Part shown: piece after piece, positions 50,626-59,686 of the stretch
Layout: every line of letters starts with the position of its first letter
How positions within the stretch are numbered: the stretch's first letter is position 1
Origin: Caproiciproducens faecalis
GTDB taxonomy: Bacteria; Bacillota; Clostridia; Oscillospirales; Acutalibacteraceae
DNA length: 64,000 nt
Reading direction: 5' to 3'
Assembly (NCBI RefSeq): GCF_019448085.1
Contig: NZ_JAGFNZ010000003.1
Location: forward strand, 62,001-126,000
Translations under genes and position numbers: made by a program
The notes under the pieces: generated by a model
Told to the model about the DNA's origin: nothing
Database searches by the model: none
The model's input: only the letters and a program-made list of their open reading frames with translations

Positions 50626-51573
50626 ATGATAAAAACACCATTGTGTGAACTGCTGGGGATAGAATACCCCATTATTCAGGGAGGAATGGCCTGGATTGCG
50701 GACGCGACTCTTGCGGCCGCGGTTTCCAACGGCGGCGGGCTGGGACTGATTTCCGCCATGAACGCCAATGCGGAATGGGTCAGAAAAGAAATCCGCAAGG
50801 CAAAAACGCTGACGGAAAAACCGTTCGGCGTCAATATTATGCTGATGAGTCCTTACGCGCAGGAGATTGCCCAGCTTGTCATTGACGAGGGCGTGCCGGT
50901 GGTAACGACCGGAGCGGGAAATCCCTCGCAGTATATGGGCGCGTGGATGGAAGCGGGCGTAAAGGTGCTGCCTGTGGTTCCTTCTATCGGCATCGCGAAG
51001 CGTGTGGCCCGGTGCGGCGCGGTTGCCGTGATTGCGGAGGGCTGCGAGTCGGGCGGCCACATCGGCGAACTGACCACCATGACGCTGGTGCCGCAGGTGT
51101 GCGACGCGGTGGATATTCCCGTTGTCGCGGCGGGCGGCATTGCGGACGGCAGGGGAATCGCGGCGGCGTTCCTGCTCGGCGCGGTCGGCGTACAGGTCGG
51201 AACCCGGTTTCTGGTGGCGGACGAATGCGGCGTTCATCAGAATTACAAAAATAAAATCCTTCACGCGAAGGATATTGATACCCTGACTACCGGCAAACGG
51301 ACCGGGCACCCGGTCAGGGCGCTGAAAACCAGCTTTACAAGGGAATTTGCCAAAAAGGAATACGACGCTTCGGTAACCAATGAGCAGCTGAACGCGTTCG
51401 GCGCGGGCGCGCTGCGCCTTGCCGCCGTGGAGGGCGACGAGAAAAACGGATGCTTTATGGCGGGCCAGATCGCGGCCATTGTCAATAAAGAGCAGCCCGC
51501 GGCGGAAATTATCCGCGAAATGTTCGGGGAAGCGGAAACTGTGTTGGGCGGTGCGGGAAAATGGGTAAAATAG
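50626..51573 (+). CDS. fabK: Enoyl-ACP reductase II (FMN-dependent)
   Basis: Last reduction step of elongation, NAD(P)H-dependent with FMN. 315 residues, matching streptococcal FabK along its length: IQGGMAWIADATLAAAVSNGGGLG near the start, the catalytic His in ESGGHIGELTTMTLV (near 145), and AAGGIADGRGIAAAFLLGA for FMN phosphate. Triclosan-resistant type enzyme; no fabI in the window. Its 3' end overlaps fabD by 13 bp. Confidence 0.95.
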   Translation: MIKTPLCELLGIEYPIIQGGMAWIADATLAAAVSNGGGLGLISAMNANAEWVRKEIRKAKTLTEKPFGVNIMLMSPYAQEIAQLVIDEGVPVVTTGAGNPSQYMGAWMEAGVKVLPVVPSIGIAKRVARCGAVAVIAEGCESGGHIGELTTMTLVPQVCDAVDIPVVAAGGIADGRGIAAAFLLGAVGVQVGTRFLVADECGVHQNYKNKILHAKDIDTLTTGKRTGHPVRALKTSFTREFAKKEYDASVTNEQLNAFGAGALRLAAVEGDEKNGCFMAGQIAAIVNKEQPAAEIIREMFGEAETVLGGAGKWVK

Positions 51574-52484
51574 CGTTTGTTTTTTCCGGACAGGGAACCC
51601 AGTACAGCGGCATGGGCAAAGATCTTTCCGACAACAGCCCCGCCGCGAAGGAAGTGTTTGACCGTGCCGACGCGCTTCGCCCGGGAACTTCCGCGCAGTG
51701 CTTCGGCGGTACGCAGGAGGAGCTGAACCAGACCATCAACACGCAGCCGTGCGTGTTCTGTGTGGATCTGGCGGCGGCGCAGTGCCTGAAAGCCGGGGGA
51801 ATTGTTCCCGACGCGGTCGCAGGTTTTTCGCTGGGCGAAGTGGCGGCGCTGACCTTTGCCGGTGCGTTCAGCACCGACGCGGGTTTCCGGCTGGTGTGCC
51901 GGAGGGCGGCCTTTATGCAGGACGCGGCGGAAAAGCAGCCGAGCGGCATGGCCGCGGTGCTCAAGCTTTCGGTGGAAACCGTACAGGAGCTCTGTGAAAA
52001 ACACGAAAGCGCTTATCCGGTCAATTATAACTGCAAGGGACAGACGGTCGCGGCGATTAGCAAGAACGATCTGGACGCTTTCTGCCGGGATGTGCAGGAA
52101 GCGGGCGGCCGGGCGGTTCCGCTTGCGGTCAGCGGCGGGTTTCATTCCCCGTTTATGAACGAAGCGGCGGAAAAACTGCTGGCGGAGCTCGAAACAACGG
52201 AAATGCTTTCCCCTACCCTGCCGGTTTACTCCAATGTGGACGCAAAGCCCTACGGAGAAAACGGAAAAGTCACGCTGTCCGAGCAGATCAACCATCCGGT
52301 TTACTGGCAGAAGTCCGTGGAAAATATGATTGCGGACGGAATCGATACGTTTGTGGAAGTCGGCCCCGGGAAAACCCTGTGCGGCCTGATTAAAAAAATC
52401 TCTTCACAGGTTCGCATCCTGCATGTTGAAAACTTTGCGGAGGCGCAGGCCGCGGTGGAGGAATTAAGGAGGAACCCATGCTGA
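51561..52484 (+). CDS. fabD: Malonyl-CoA:ACP transacylase
   Basis: 307 residues. FSGQGTQYSGMGKDL near the start, nucleophile Ser in GFSLGEVAAL (family GHSLGE; the second residue is Phe), Arg in CRRAAFMQDA and the catalytic His in SGGFHSPFM. Transfers malonyl units from CoA to ACP. Overlaps fabK and, by 7 bp, fabG. Confidence 0.95.
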   Translation: MGKIAFVFSGQGTQYSGMGKDLSDNSPAAKEVFDRADALRPGTSAQCFGGTQEELNQTINTQPCVFCVDLAAAQCLKAGGIVPDAVAGFSLGEVAALTFAGAFSTDAGFRLVCRRAAFMQDAAEKQPSGMAAVLKLSVETVQELCEKHESAYPVNYNCKGQTVAAISKNDLDAFCRDVQEAGGRAVPLAVSGGFHSPFMNEAAEKLLAELETTEMLSPTLPVYSNVDAKPYGENGKVTLSEQINHPVYWQKSVENMIADGIDTFVEVGPGKTLCGLIKKISSQVRILHVENFAEAQAAVEELRRNPC

Positions 52485-53218
52485 CAGGAAAAACAGCCGT
52501 CGTAACCGGCGGTTCCAGAGGAATCGGCAAAGCCATCGCGCTGAAGCTGGCACAGGAAGGCGCAAACGTCGCCGTTCTCTACGCCGGAAACGAAGCGGCG
52601 GCACAGGAAACCTGCTCTCTGATTGAGCAGAGCGGCGTGAAGGCAGCGGCCTACCGGTGCGACGTGGCGGATGACGGGCAGACCAAAGAAACGGTCGACG
52701 CGATTTTGGCTGAATTCGGCGGAATCGATATTCTGGTCAACAACGCGGGCATTACGCGGGACGGGTTGCTTCTTTCGATGAAGGAAGAGGACTTCGACAC
52801 CGTAGTGGATACGAACCTCAAGGGCGCATTCCACATGATTAAGCATACCTACCGTCACTTCATGAAAAAAAGAAGCGGGCGGATTATCAATATCACCTCT
52901 GTTTCCGGCGTAACCGGAAACGCGGGTCAGGCCAACTATTCCTCCGCAAAGGCGGGGCTGATCGGGCTGACCAAATCCACGGCGAAGGAGCTTGCGGGGC
53001 GAAACGTGACCTGCAACGCGATTGCGCCGGGCTTTATAGACACCGACATGACCGCCGCTCTGCCGGAGAAGGTAAAAGAGGCGGCTGTGGAAGCTATTCC
53101 GTTAAAACGGATGGGTTCCCCCGCGGACATTGCCAATCTGGCGGCGTTTCTGGCAGGGGACGCGGCGGGTTATATTACCGGCGAAGTAATCAAAATTGAC
53201 GGCGGTCTTTGCATGTAG
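52478..53218 (+). CDS. fabG: 3-oxoacyl-ACP reductase
   Basis: 246 residues, SDR fold. Cofactor motif TGGSRGIGKAIA, NNAGITRDG near 85, the catalytic Ser in ITSVSG, YxxxK as YSSAK near 150, and PGFIDTDMT. Reduces 3-ketoacyl-ACP with NADPH. Its start overlaps the end of fabD. Confidence 0.96.
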   Translation: MLTGKTAVVTGGSRGIGKAIALKLAQEGANVAVLYAGNEAAAQETCSLIEQSGVKAAAYRCDVADDGQTKETVDAILAEFGGIDILVNNAGITRDGLLLSMKEEDFDTVVDTNLKGAFHMIKHTYRHFMKKRSGRIINITSVSGVTGNAGQANYSSAKAGLIGLTKSTAKELAGRNVTCNAIAPGFIDTDMTAALPEKVKEAAVEAIPLKRMGSPADIANLAAFLAGDAAGYITGEVIKIDGGLCM

Positions 53219-53259
53219 CGTTCCGTCAACCGCGTTAGATGCGGAGAATCGAGGATACG

Positions 53260-54390
53260 ATGGCTTATTTTAATCAAAAACCCCTTGTAATCGGCGACCT
53301 TGTGGCGCAAACGCCCGTTGTGCAGGGCGGTATGGGCGTCGGCATTTCCCTCTCCGGGCTTGCCTCCGCTGTTGCCAACGAGGGCGGAATCGGCGTGCTT
53401 TCCGCCGCGGTCGTCGGTATGATGCATCAGACCGGCCCCAGCGCCCGGAATAACATTGCCGCGCTCAGGGAGGAAATCCGCCGTGCGCGCGCAAAGACTA
53501 ACGGCGTGCTGGGCGTGAACGTCATGGTCGCGCTGAGCGACTTTGGGGAAATGGTGAAAACCTCCGTCGAAGAGGGCATCGACGTCATTTTTGCGGGAGC
53601 CGGGCTGCCGCTCAATCTTCCTTCTTATGTGGAAAAAGGCTGCAAAACCAAACTGGTGCCGATTATCTCCTCCGCCCGCGCGGTCAGGACGATTGCGAAA
53701 TGGTGGCAAGAAAAATATAATTATACTCCCGACGCGTTTGTGGTGGAAGGCCCTATGGCCGGCGGGCATCTGGGTTTTCATAAAGACCAGATCGACGACC
53801 CGGAGTACCGGCTGGAAAAGCTGGTGCTGCAGGTGTTGGAAGCGGTTCGCCCGCTTGAGGAACGCACCGGGCTTAAAATCCCCGTGATCGCCGCGGGCGG
53901 GATATTCAGCGGCGCGGACATCCGGCGCTTTTTCAATCTGGGTGCTTCCGGAGTTCAGATGGCAACCCGCTTTGTCGCCACCGAGGAGTGCGACGCGGAC
54001 ATTGCTTTTAAAAACGCCTATGTCAATTGTAAAAAAGAAGACATCGGCATTGTACAGAGCCCGGTGGGAATGCCGGGGCGCGCGATTGTAAACGGGTTTC
54101 TTCAGCAGGCCGCGCAGGGGGAAAAGCACCCTACGGGCTGCCCGTTCCACTGTATCGTTCCCTGCAAGCAGCAGGAAAGCCCCTACTGCATTTCCATGGC
54201 ACTGATCAACGCCTGCAGGGGCAGGCTGGAAAACGGTTTTGCCTTCATTGGGGCAAACGGTTATAAGGTAAAGGAAATTGTATCGGTTAAAAAGCTGTTC
54301 GAGACCCTTTCAGAGGAGTACCGGCAGAGTGAAGAAAGCGCGGCTGAGTCGGCGGACGCAGATGCCGCGGGAAGAGAGGATTCAATATGA
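53260..54390 (+). CDS. Second FabK-like/nitronate monooxygenase-family flavoprotein
   Basis: 376 residues. FMN-binding barrel with VVQGGMGVGISLSGLA, the equivalent His in MAGGHLGFHKDQ and AAGGIFSGADIRRF. It differs from the first FabK by an insertion (about residues 130-190), a Cys cluster CPFHCIVPCKQQ-x3-YC near 300 and an acidic, Ala/Glu/Asp-rich tail. Could be an alternative enoyl reductase, an isomerase-like activity, or a nitronate monooxygenase. ATG 53260 follows GAGGA; an ATG at 53239 is possible. Stop overlaps the fabF start. Confidence 0.85.
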   Translation: MAYFNQKPLVIGDLVAQTPVVQGGMGVGISLSGLASAVANEGGIGVLSAAVVGMMHQTGPSARNNIAALREEIRRARAKTNGVLGVNVMVALSDFGEMVKTSVEEGIDVIFAGAGLPLNLPSYVEKGCKTKLVPIISSARAVRTIAKWWQEKYNYTPDAFVVEGPMAGGHLGFHKDQIDDPEYRLEKLVLQVLEAVRPLEERTGLKIPVIAAGGIFSGADIRRFFNLGASGVQMATRFVATEECDADIAFKNAYVNCKKEDIGIVQSPVGMPGRAIVNGFLQQAAQGEKHPTGCPFHCIVPCKQQESPYCISMALINACRGRLENGFAFIGANGYKVKEIVSVKKLFETLSEEYRQSEESAAESADADAAGREDSI

Positions 54391-55622
54391 AAAGAGTAGT
54401 TGTTACCGGTTTGGGCGTGATTTCGCCCGTTGGAAATACCGTGCCGGCGTTCTGGGACAGTTTAATTAACGGCCGCAGCGGAATTGATTTCATTAAGAAA
54501 TTCGACACTGCCGACTATAAGGTGAAAATTGCGGCGGAAGTCAAAGATTTTGACCCGCATGATTATATGGAAAAAGGCGAGATCCGTAAAACGGATCTGT
54601 TCGCGCAGTACGCCATTGCCGCCGCCGCGCAGGCGGTGGAGGACAGCGGAATCATGGATCAGGTGGAGCCGGAGCGCTTCGGCGTTTACGTCGGTTCCGG
54701 CATCGGCGGCATGAATACCTTTATCAACGAGTGCGACAAGCTGCTAAAAGGCGGGCCGAGAAGAGTTTCTCCCCTGTTTGTTCCGATGATGATTTCCAAT
54801 ATGGCGTCTGGTAATATCGCCATCAAATACAACGCGCAGGGGCCCAGCCTTCCGGTTGTCACCGCCTGTGCCACCTCCACCAACGCGGTGGGCGAAGCGT
54901 TCCGCGCCATCCGTTTCGGGTACGCGGACGCCATCCTTGCGGGCGGCGCGGAAGCGACCGTCAACCCGCTTGCCATTGCGGGCTTTACCAACTGCATGGC
55001 GCTTTCCACCAAAAATATCCCGGAGGAATCCTCCATCCCGTTCGACAAGCGCCGTGACGGCTTTGTTATGGGAGAGGGCGCGGGAATTTTAATATTGGAG
55101 GAATATGAGCACGCGAAGGCGCGCGGCGCGAAGATTTACGCGGAAATCAGCGGCTACGGCAACACCTGTGACGCGCACCATATTACGGCTCCCCACCCGG
55201 AGGCGATCGGCGGCGCAAGGGCCATTTCCCTTGCCATGGAAGAAGCCGGGCTGCAGGAAGAAGCGGAAATTTATATTAACGCTCACGGTACGGGTACTCC
55301 GTTAAACGATAAATCCGAAACCATCGCAATCAAAAAGGCGCTGGGGGACAGGGCGTACCATGTCTGTATCAGCTCCACCAAATCCATGACCGGCCACATG
55401 CTCGGCGCGGCGGGTGCGGTAGAAGCAATTGTCTCTGTGCTCGCACTGAAGAACGGGGTCATCCCCCCGACCGTCGGGTATAAGGAAAAGGATGAAGACT
55501 GTGACCTGGACTATGTGCCGAACACCGCGAGGGAACGGAACGTCAACGCGGCGCTTTCCGTGTCGCTTGGCTTTGGCGGGCACAACGCCTGTATCGCTCT
55601 TCGCAAATATTGCGACGAATAG
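54387..55622 (+). CDS. fabF: 3-oxoacyl-ACP synthase II
   Basis: 411 residues. Catalytic Cys in VTACATSTNAVGEA (near 163), His residues in NAHGTGTPLND (near 303) and KSMTGHMLGAAGA (near 340), GFGGHN near the C-terminus. Elongates acyl-ACP with malonyl-ACP. Overlaps the preceding gene by 4 bp. Confidence 0.97.
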   Translation: MKRVVVTGLGVISPVGNTVPAFWDSLINGRSGIDFIKKFDTADYKVKIAAEVKDFDPHDYMEKGEIRKTDLFAQYAIAAAAQAVEDSGIMDQVEPERFGVYVGSGIGGMNTFINECDKLLKGGPRRVSPLFVPMMISNMASGNIAIKYNAQGPSLPVVTACATSTNAVGEAFRAIRFGYADAILAGGAEATVNPLAIAGFTNCMALSTKNIPEESSIPFDKRRDGFVMGEGAGILILEEYEHAKARGAKIYAEISGYGNTCDAHHITAPHPEAIGGARAISLAMEEAGLQEEAEIYINAHGTGTPLNDKSETIAIKKALGDRAYHVCISSTKSMTGHMLGAAGAVEAIVSVLALKNGVIPPTVGYKEKDEDCDLDYVPNTARERNVNAALSVSLGFGGHNACIALRKYCDE

Positions 55623-55652
55623 AATTGGAATTTGGAAAGGACTGGTTTTGGT

Positions 55653-56084
55653 TTGGATATTCAGCAAATAAAAGAACTTGCTCATACCATGCGTGAAAAC
55701 GGACTGACTCTGGTTGAGATTACCGGGGACGGAACTTCCCTGCGGCTGGAGCGGGGCAGCGTGCCCGCCGAAGCGGCGCTCTCCGTTCCCGCAGCCGTTC
55801 AGGCTCCGGAGAAACAGGAAGCGGCCCCCGCCCCCGCAAAGGAATGCGGCGGGGTGGAAGTGAAATCCCCCATTGTCGGTGTGTTTTACGCCGCGGCTTC
55901 TCTGGATTCGGAGCCGTATGTTCAGGTGGGCAGCCGCGTGAAAAAGGGCGACACGCTCTGTATCATTGAAGCGATGAAGCTGCTCAACGAAATTACCGCG
56001 GAGTGCGACGGAGAAGTCACAGAAGTCTGCGCGGCCAGCGGCCAGGTAGTGGAGTACGCGCAGGTACTGTTCCGGATCAAATAG
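55653..56084 (+). CDS. accB: Biotin carboxyl carrier protein of acetyl-CoA carboxylase
   Basis: 143 residues. N-terminal DIQQIKELAHTMRENGLTLVEI helix, an Ala/Pro-rich linker (about 45-65), and a biotinyl domain with the biotinylated Lys in IEAMKLLNEI. TTG start at 55653 with AAAGGA about 11 nt upstream; a TTG at 55632 is less likely. Carries CO2 between AccC and AccAD. Confidence 0.92.
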   Translation: MDIQQIKELAHTMRENGLTLVEITGDGTSLRLERGSVPAEAALSVPAAVQAPEKQEAAPAPAKECGGVEVKSPIVGVFYAAASLDSEPYVQVGSRVKKGDTLCIIEAMKLLNEITAECDGEVTEVCAASGQVVEYAQVLFRIK

Positions 56085-56095
56085 GAGGCTTTTTT

Positions 56096-56509
56096 ATGAA
56101 CAGAGAAGAAATCATGAAAATGATTCCCCACCGTGAACCCATGCTGCTGGTTGACCAAGTGGAAAAAACCGGCGAGGCGACGGCAAGGGGAACTTATACC
56201 GTCAGGGGGGACGAATGGTTTTTGAAGGGGCATTTTCCCGGAAACCCCGTCGTTCCCGGCGTCGTTCTGTGCGAAATCATGGCGCAGGCCTGCTGCATCC
56301 TGATCGGGGAGAAAATCAACGGCCGCACGCCGTACTATACGGGGCTGGATAAGGTGCGGTTTAAGCATACGGTCAACCCGGGGGATACACTCACAGTCGA
56401 GTGCAGCCTGACAAAGGAAAGAGGCCCGTTCTGCTTTGCAAGCGCCAAAGGATATGTGGGGCAGCAGCTGGCGGTTTCCGGCGAACTTTCTTTCGCGCTG
56501 GTCGGCTGA
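56096..56509 (+). CDS. fabZ: 3-hydroxyacyl-ACP dehydratase
   Basis: 137 residues, hot-dog fold. Active-site stretch GHFPGNPVVPGVVLCEIMAQ with the catalytic His and Glu, preceded by IPHREPMLLVDQV. AGGAGG lies 7 nt before the ATG. Provides enoyl-ACP for FabK. Confidence 0.96.
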   Translation: MNREEIMKMIPHREPMLLVDQVEKTGEATARGTYTVRGDEWFLKGHFPGNPVVPGVVLCEIMAQACCILIGEKINGRTPYYTGLDKVRFKHTVNPGDTLTVECSLTKERGPFCFASAKGYVGQQLAVSGELSFALVG

Positions 56510-56529
56510 CAGGAAAGGAAGTCTGAAGC

Positions 56530-57864
56530 TTGTTTTCAAAAATATTGATTGCAAACCGAGGCGAAATCGCCGTCCGCATTATCCGTGCCTGTAAGGAAAT
56601 GGGGATTTCGAGCGTAGCGGTTTTTTCTGAGGCGGACAGCGATTCGCTGCACGTCAGCCTTGCGGACGAAAGCATCTGCATCGGCCCCGCGCAGGCAAAG
56701 GACAGCTATCTGAATATGAGCGCCATCCTTTCCGCGGCGGTGGTAACGGGCGCGCAGGCAATCCATCCCGGCTACGGCCTGCTTTCTGAAAACGCGGACT
56801 TCGCGTCTCTCTGTGAGAAATGCGGGATTGCGTTTATCGGGCCGTCTGCCGAGCTTATCCGTAAAATGGGCGACAAGGACGCGGCGCGCAAAACCATGCG
56901 TGCGGCCGGTGTTCCCGTTGTTCCGGGCTGCGATCTTCTGGAAGACCCCGCCCTGATTCAGCAGGAGGCAGACAAAATCGGTTATCCCCTTCTGGTCAAA
57001 GCCCGAGCGGGCGGCGGCGGGCGGGGAATCCGTACGGTCAACAGCGCCAAAGAGCTGAAAAACGCCTTTGCCGCGGCTTCCACCGAAGCGAAGAGCGCGT
57101 TCGGCGACGGCGCGGTCTATATGGAAAAGTATCTTTTTCCGGTCAAACATATCGAAATGCAGATTCTGTGCGACAATTACGGGAATGTCGTCTGTCTGGG
57201 CGAGCGGGAATGCTCCGTTCAGCGCAAACGCCAGAAGCTGCTGGAGGAAAGCCCCTCCCCCGCCGTCAGCGCGGAAACGCGCAGAAAAATGATGGAGGCG
57301 GCTGTCAAGGCGGCACAGGCCGTACACTATGCCAACGCGGGCACGATTGAATTTTTAATGGATAAGACCGGAAATTTCTATTTTATGGAAATGAATACAA
57401 GGTTACAGGTGGAGCACCCTGTAACAGAGATGGTCACCGGGATCGACCTTGTGAAATGGCAGATCCGCATTGCGGCCGGCGTTCCCCTCTCCTATAAACA
57501 GGAGGACATCAAGATCGAAGGCACCGCCATCGAGTGCCGCATCAACGCGGAAAATCCGCGCGACGGGTTCCGGCCCAGCTGCGGGACTATTTCTTTTCTG
57601 CATATTCCGGGTGGGCCATGGGTCCGTTTTGACACGGCCCTTTATCAGGATTATACCGTGCCGCCGTTTTATGATTCCATGATCGGCAAGCTGATTGTTC
57701 ACGCCAAAACACGCGAAGAGGCCATCCGCAAAATGCAGGCGGCTCTGTGCGAGCTGGTCATTGAGGGCGTGGAGCACAACGCGGAGCAGCAGATGGATAT
57801 TCTGAGCGACAGCGAGTTTATTGCCGGAGACTATTATACCGATTTGATTGAGAAACGGGGGTAA
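56530..57864 (+). CDS. accC: Biotin carboxylase subunit of acetyl-CoA carboxylase
   Basis: 444 residues. KILIANRGEIAVRIIRAC start, the ATP-grasp Gly-rich loop KARAGGGGRGIR near 160, ERECSVQRKRQKL near 230, and EMNTRLQVEHPVTEMV near 290. Carboxylates biotin on AccB with bicarbonate and ATP. TTG start with GGAAAGGAAG 8 nt upstream. Confidence 0.97.
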   Translation: MFSKILIANRGEIAVRIIRACKEMGISSVAVFSEADSDSLHVSLADESICIGPAQAKDSYLNMSAILSAAVVTGAQAIHPGYGLLSENADFASLCEKCGIAFIGPSAELIRKMGDKDAARKTMRAAGVPVVPGCDLLEDPALIQQEADKIGYPLLVKARAGGGGRGIRTVNSAKELKNAFAAASTEAKSAFGDGAVYMEKYLFPVKHIEMQILCDNYGNVVCLGERECSVQRKRQKLLEESPSPAVSAETRRKMMEAAVKAAQAVHYANAGTIEFLMDKTGNFYFMEMNTRLQVEHPVTEMVTGIDLVKWQIRIAAGVPLSYKQEDIKIEGTAIECRINAENPRDGFRPSCGTISFLHIPGGPWVRFDTALYQDYTVPPFYDSMIGKLIVHAKTREEAIRKMQAALCELVIEGVEHNAEQQMDILSDSEFIAGDYYTDLIEKRG

Positions 57865-57870
57865 CGCTTC

Positions 57871-58740
57871 ATGCTGAAAAAAGAATTCTTCCGCAGGCCG
57901 AAAAACGAGCTTGAAAACTATAATAAATATATCAAAACGGTTTCGCCTGACGTGCCGAGCGAAATGTGCGTTTTGTGTCCCTCGTGCAGGCAGACTCTTT
58001 TTACCGGCGCGCTGAATGAGAACAGCAACGTCTGCCCCAAATGCGGATACCATTTCCGTATGAACGCCCGTCAGCGCATCAGTATGCTGGCGGATGAAAA
58101 CACCTTTGAGGAGCTTTACGGCGGCATTCTTTCCAAAAACCCGATTGGTTTTCCCAATTACCCGGAAAAAATCAAGCACGCGCGGCTGGAAAGCGCCGAA
58201 AAGGAGGCCGTGGTCTGCGGTACCGCCAGAATCGGCGGAAACGACTGCGCGCTTTTTGTCATGGAACCTCATTTTATGATGGGCAGCATGGGTACGGTGG
58301 TGGGCGAGAAAATTACACGGATTTTTGAGTTTGCCCGTGACCGCTCCCTTCCGGTCGTGGGTTACACCGTTTCCGGCGGAGCCAGAATGCAGGAGGGGAT
58401 TCTCTCGTTAATGCAAATGGCCAAGACCAGCGGCGCCGTCAAGCTGCACAGCGACGCGGGAAATCTGTACATTGCTGTTCTGACCGACCCGACCACCGGC
58501 GGCGTGACCGCCAGCTTTGCCATGGAGGCCGACATTATCCTTGCGGAACCGAACGCGCTGATCGGCTTTGCCGGGCCGCGCGTGATTGAGCAGACCATCC
58601 GGCAGAAGTTGCCCGCAGGCTTTCAGCGCGCGGAATTCCTGCTGGAGAAAGGGTTTGTGGACGCGATTGTCGACCGTAAAAACCAAAGGAAGCAAATCGC
58701 CAGGCTTCTTTCTTTGCACACAGGGAGGGAACGCGGATGA
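57871..58740 (+). CDS. accD: Acetyl-CoA carboxylase carboxyltransferase beta subunit
   Basis: 289 residues. N-terminal four-Cys zinc finger (CPSC and CPKC, about 35-55), then the crotonase-type CoA domain with GARMQEGILSLMQM and DPTTGGVTASFA. Forms the carboxyltransferase with AccA. Overlaps accA by 4 bp. Confidence 0.96.
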   Translation: MLKKEFFRRPKNELENYNKYIKTVSPDVPSEMCVLCPSCRQTLFTGALNENSNVCPKCGYHFRMNARQRISMLADENTFEELYGGILSKNPIGFPNYPEKIKHARLESAEKEAVVCGTARIGGNDCALFVMEPHFMMGSMGTVVGEKITRIFEFARDRSLPVVGYTVSGGARMQEGILSLMQMAKTSGAVKLHSDAGNLYIAVLTDPTTGGVTASFAMEADIILAEPNALIGFAGPRVIEQTIRQKLPAGFQRAEFLLEKGFVDAIVDRKNQRKQIARLLSLHTGRERG

Positions 58741-59546
58741 GCGCTTATGAGAAGGTAACCGCCGCCCGTGCAAAGGGCAGGCCGACCGGTACGGATTTTA
58801 TTGCCAATATCTTCGACGATTTTGTAGAGCTGCACGGCGACCGGCGTTTCGCCGACGACAAGGCCGTTGTGGCGGGCATCGCCCGGTTAAATACTCTGCC
58901 GGTGACCGTTATCGCCCTTGAAAGGGGCCATGATACAAAAGAAAAAGTTTTCCGGAATTTCGGTTCCGCCCATCCCGAGGGGTACCGCAAGGCCCTGCGC
59001 CAGATGAAGCTGGCGGAAAAATTCGGCCGTCCCGTGGTGTGCTTTGTGGATACCTCCGGCGCGTTCTGCGGCATTGCCGCGGAGGAGCGCGGGCAGGGGC
59101 AGGCTATCGCGGAAAATTTAATGGAAATGATGACGCTGAAAGTCCCCGTCATCTCCGTGCTGATCGGGGAAGGCGGCAGCGGCGGCGCGCTTGCGCTTGC
59201 CGTAGCCGACGAGGTCTGGATGCTGGAAAACGCCATCTATTCCGTGATTTCCCCGGAGGGCTGCGCCAGCATCCTGTGGAAGGATTCTTCCAAGGTGAAA
59301 GAGGCTTCCGAGTGTCTGAAGCTGACCGCGCAGGATCTTCTGGAACTGAAGGTGATCGAGCGGGTGATTGCGGAAAACGGCAGGAACTTCCACAGAACCT
59401 ATCTGGACATCAAACAGAATCTCTGGGAAACGCTTCTGACGAACCGGCAGCTTTCCCCGGAGGAACTGATTCAGAAACGCTACGAGCGCTTTCGGAAAAT
59501 CGGCCCCGGACCTGCCGGTCGGGAAGCGCCTACGGCGGGACTCTAA
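58737..59546 (+). CDS. accA: Acetyl-CoA carboxylase carboxyltransferase alpha subunit with repeat-derived C-terminus
   Basis: 269 residues. VAGIARLNTLPVTVIALERG, PEGYRKALRQMKLAEKFGRPVVCFVDTSGA and IGEGGSGGALALAVAD are AccA hallmarks. The end is unusual: after SPEELIQKRYERFRKIG the frame runs through dispersed repeat copy C and finishes GPGPAGREAPTAGL, so about 13 residues come from the repeat. The catalytic core is unaffected. Last gene of the fab-acc operon. Confidence 0.95.
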   Translation: MSAYEKVTAARAKGRPTGTDFIANIFDDFVELHGDRRFADDKAVVAGIARLNTLPVTVIALERGHDTKEKVFRNFGSAHPEGYRKALRQMKLAEKFGRPVVCFVDTSGAFCGIAAEERGQGQAIAENLMEMMTLKVPVISVLIGEGGSGGALALAVADEVWMLENAIYSVISPEGCASILWKDSSKVKEASECLKLTAQDLLELKVIERVIAENGRNFHRTYLDIKQNLWETLLTNRQLSPEELIQKRYERFRKIGPGPAGREAPTAGL

Positions 59547-59560
59547 GGAAAGCAGGGGGA
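59508..59560 (+). repeat. Dispersed repeat, copy C, overlapping the end of accA
   Basis: ggacctgccggtcgggaagc, then gcctacggcggg, then actctaaggaaagcaggggg. It matches the third unit and tail of copy A (5735-5785) and the core of copy B (46241). It supplies the accA stop codon. Confidence 0.85.
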
Positions 59561-59627
59561 AGAAAGAGGCGGCGCGCCCGGCGCGTCAGAGGGAGTACTT
59601 CTCAAAATTTTGCAAAAATAGAAAAAC

Positions 59628-59669
59628 GCGTCCTGAAACGGCTTTACAGCCAATCAGGACGCATTTTTT
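59628..59669 (+). terminator. Terminator of the fab-acc operon
   Basis: GCGTCCTGA / TCAGGACGC with a nested GGC/GCC stem, followed by ATTTTTTA. Confidence 0.88.
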
Positions 59670-59686
59670 ATGCGCACTATTATTTT

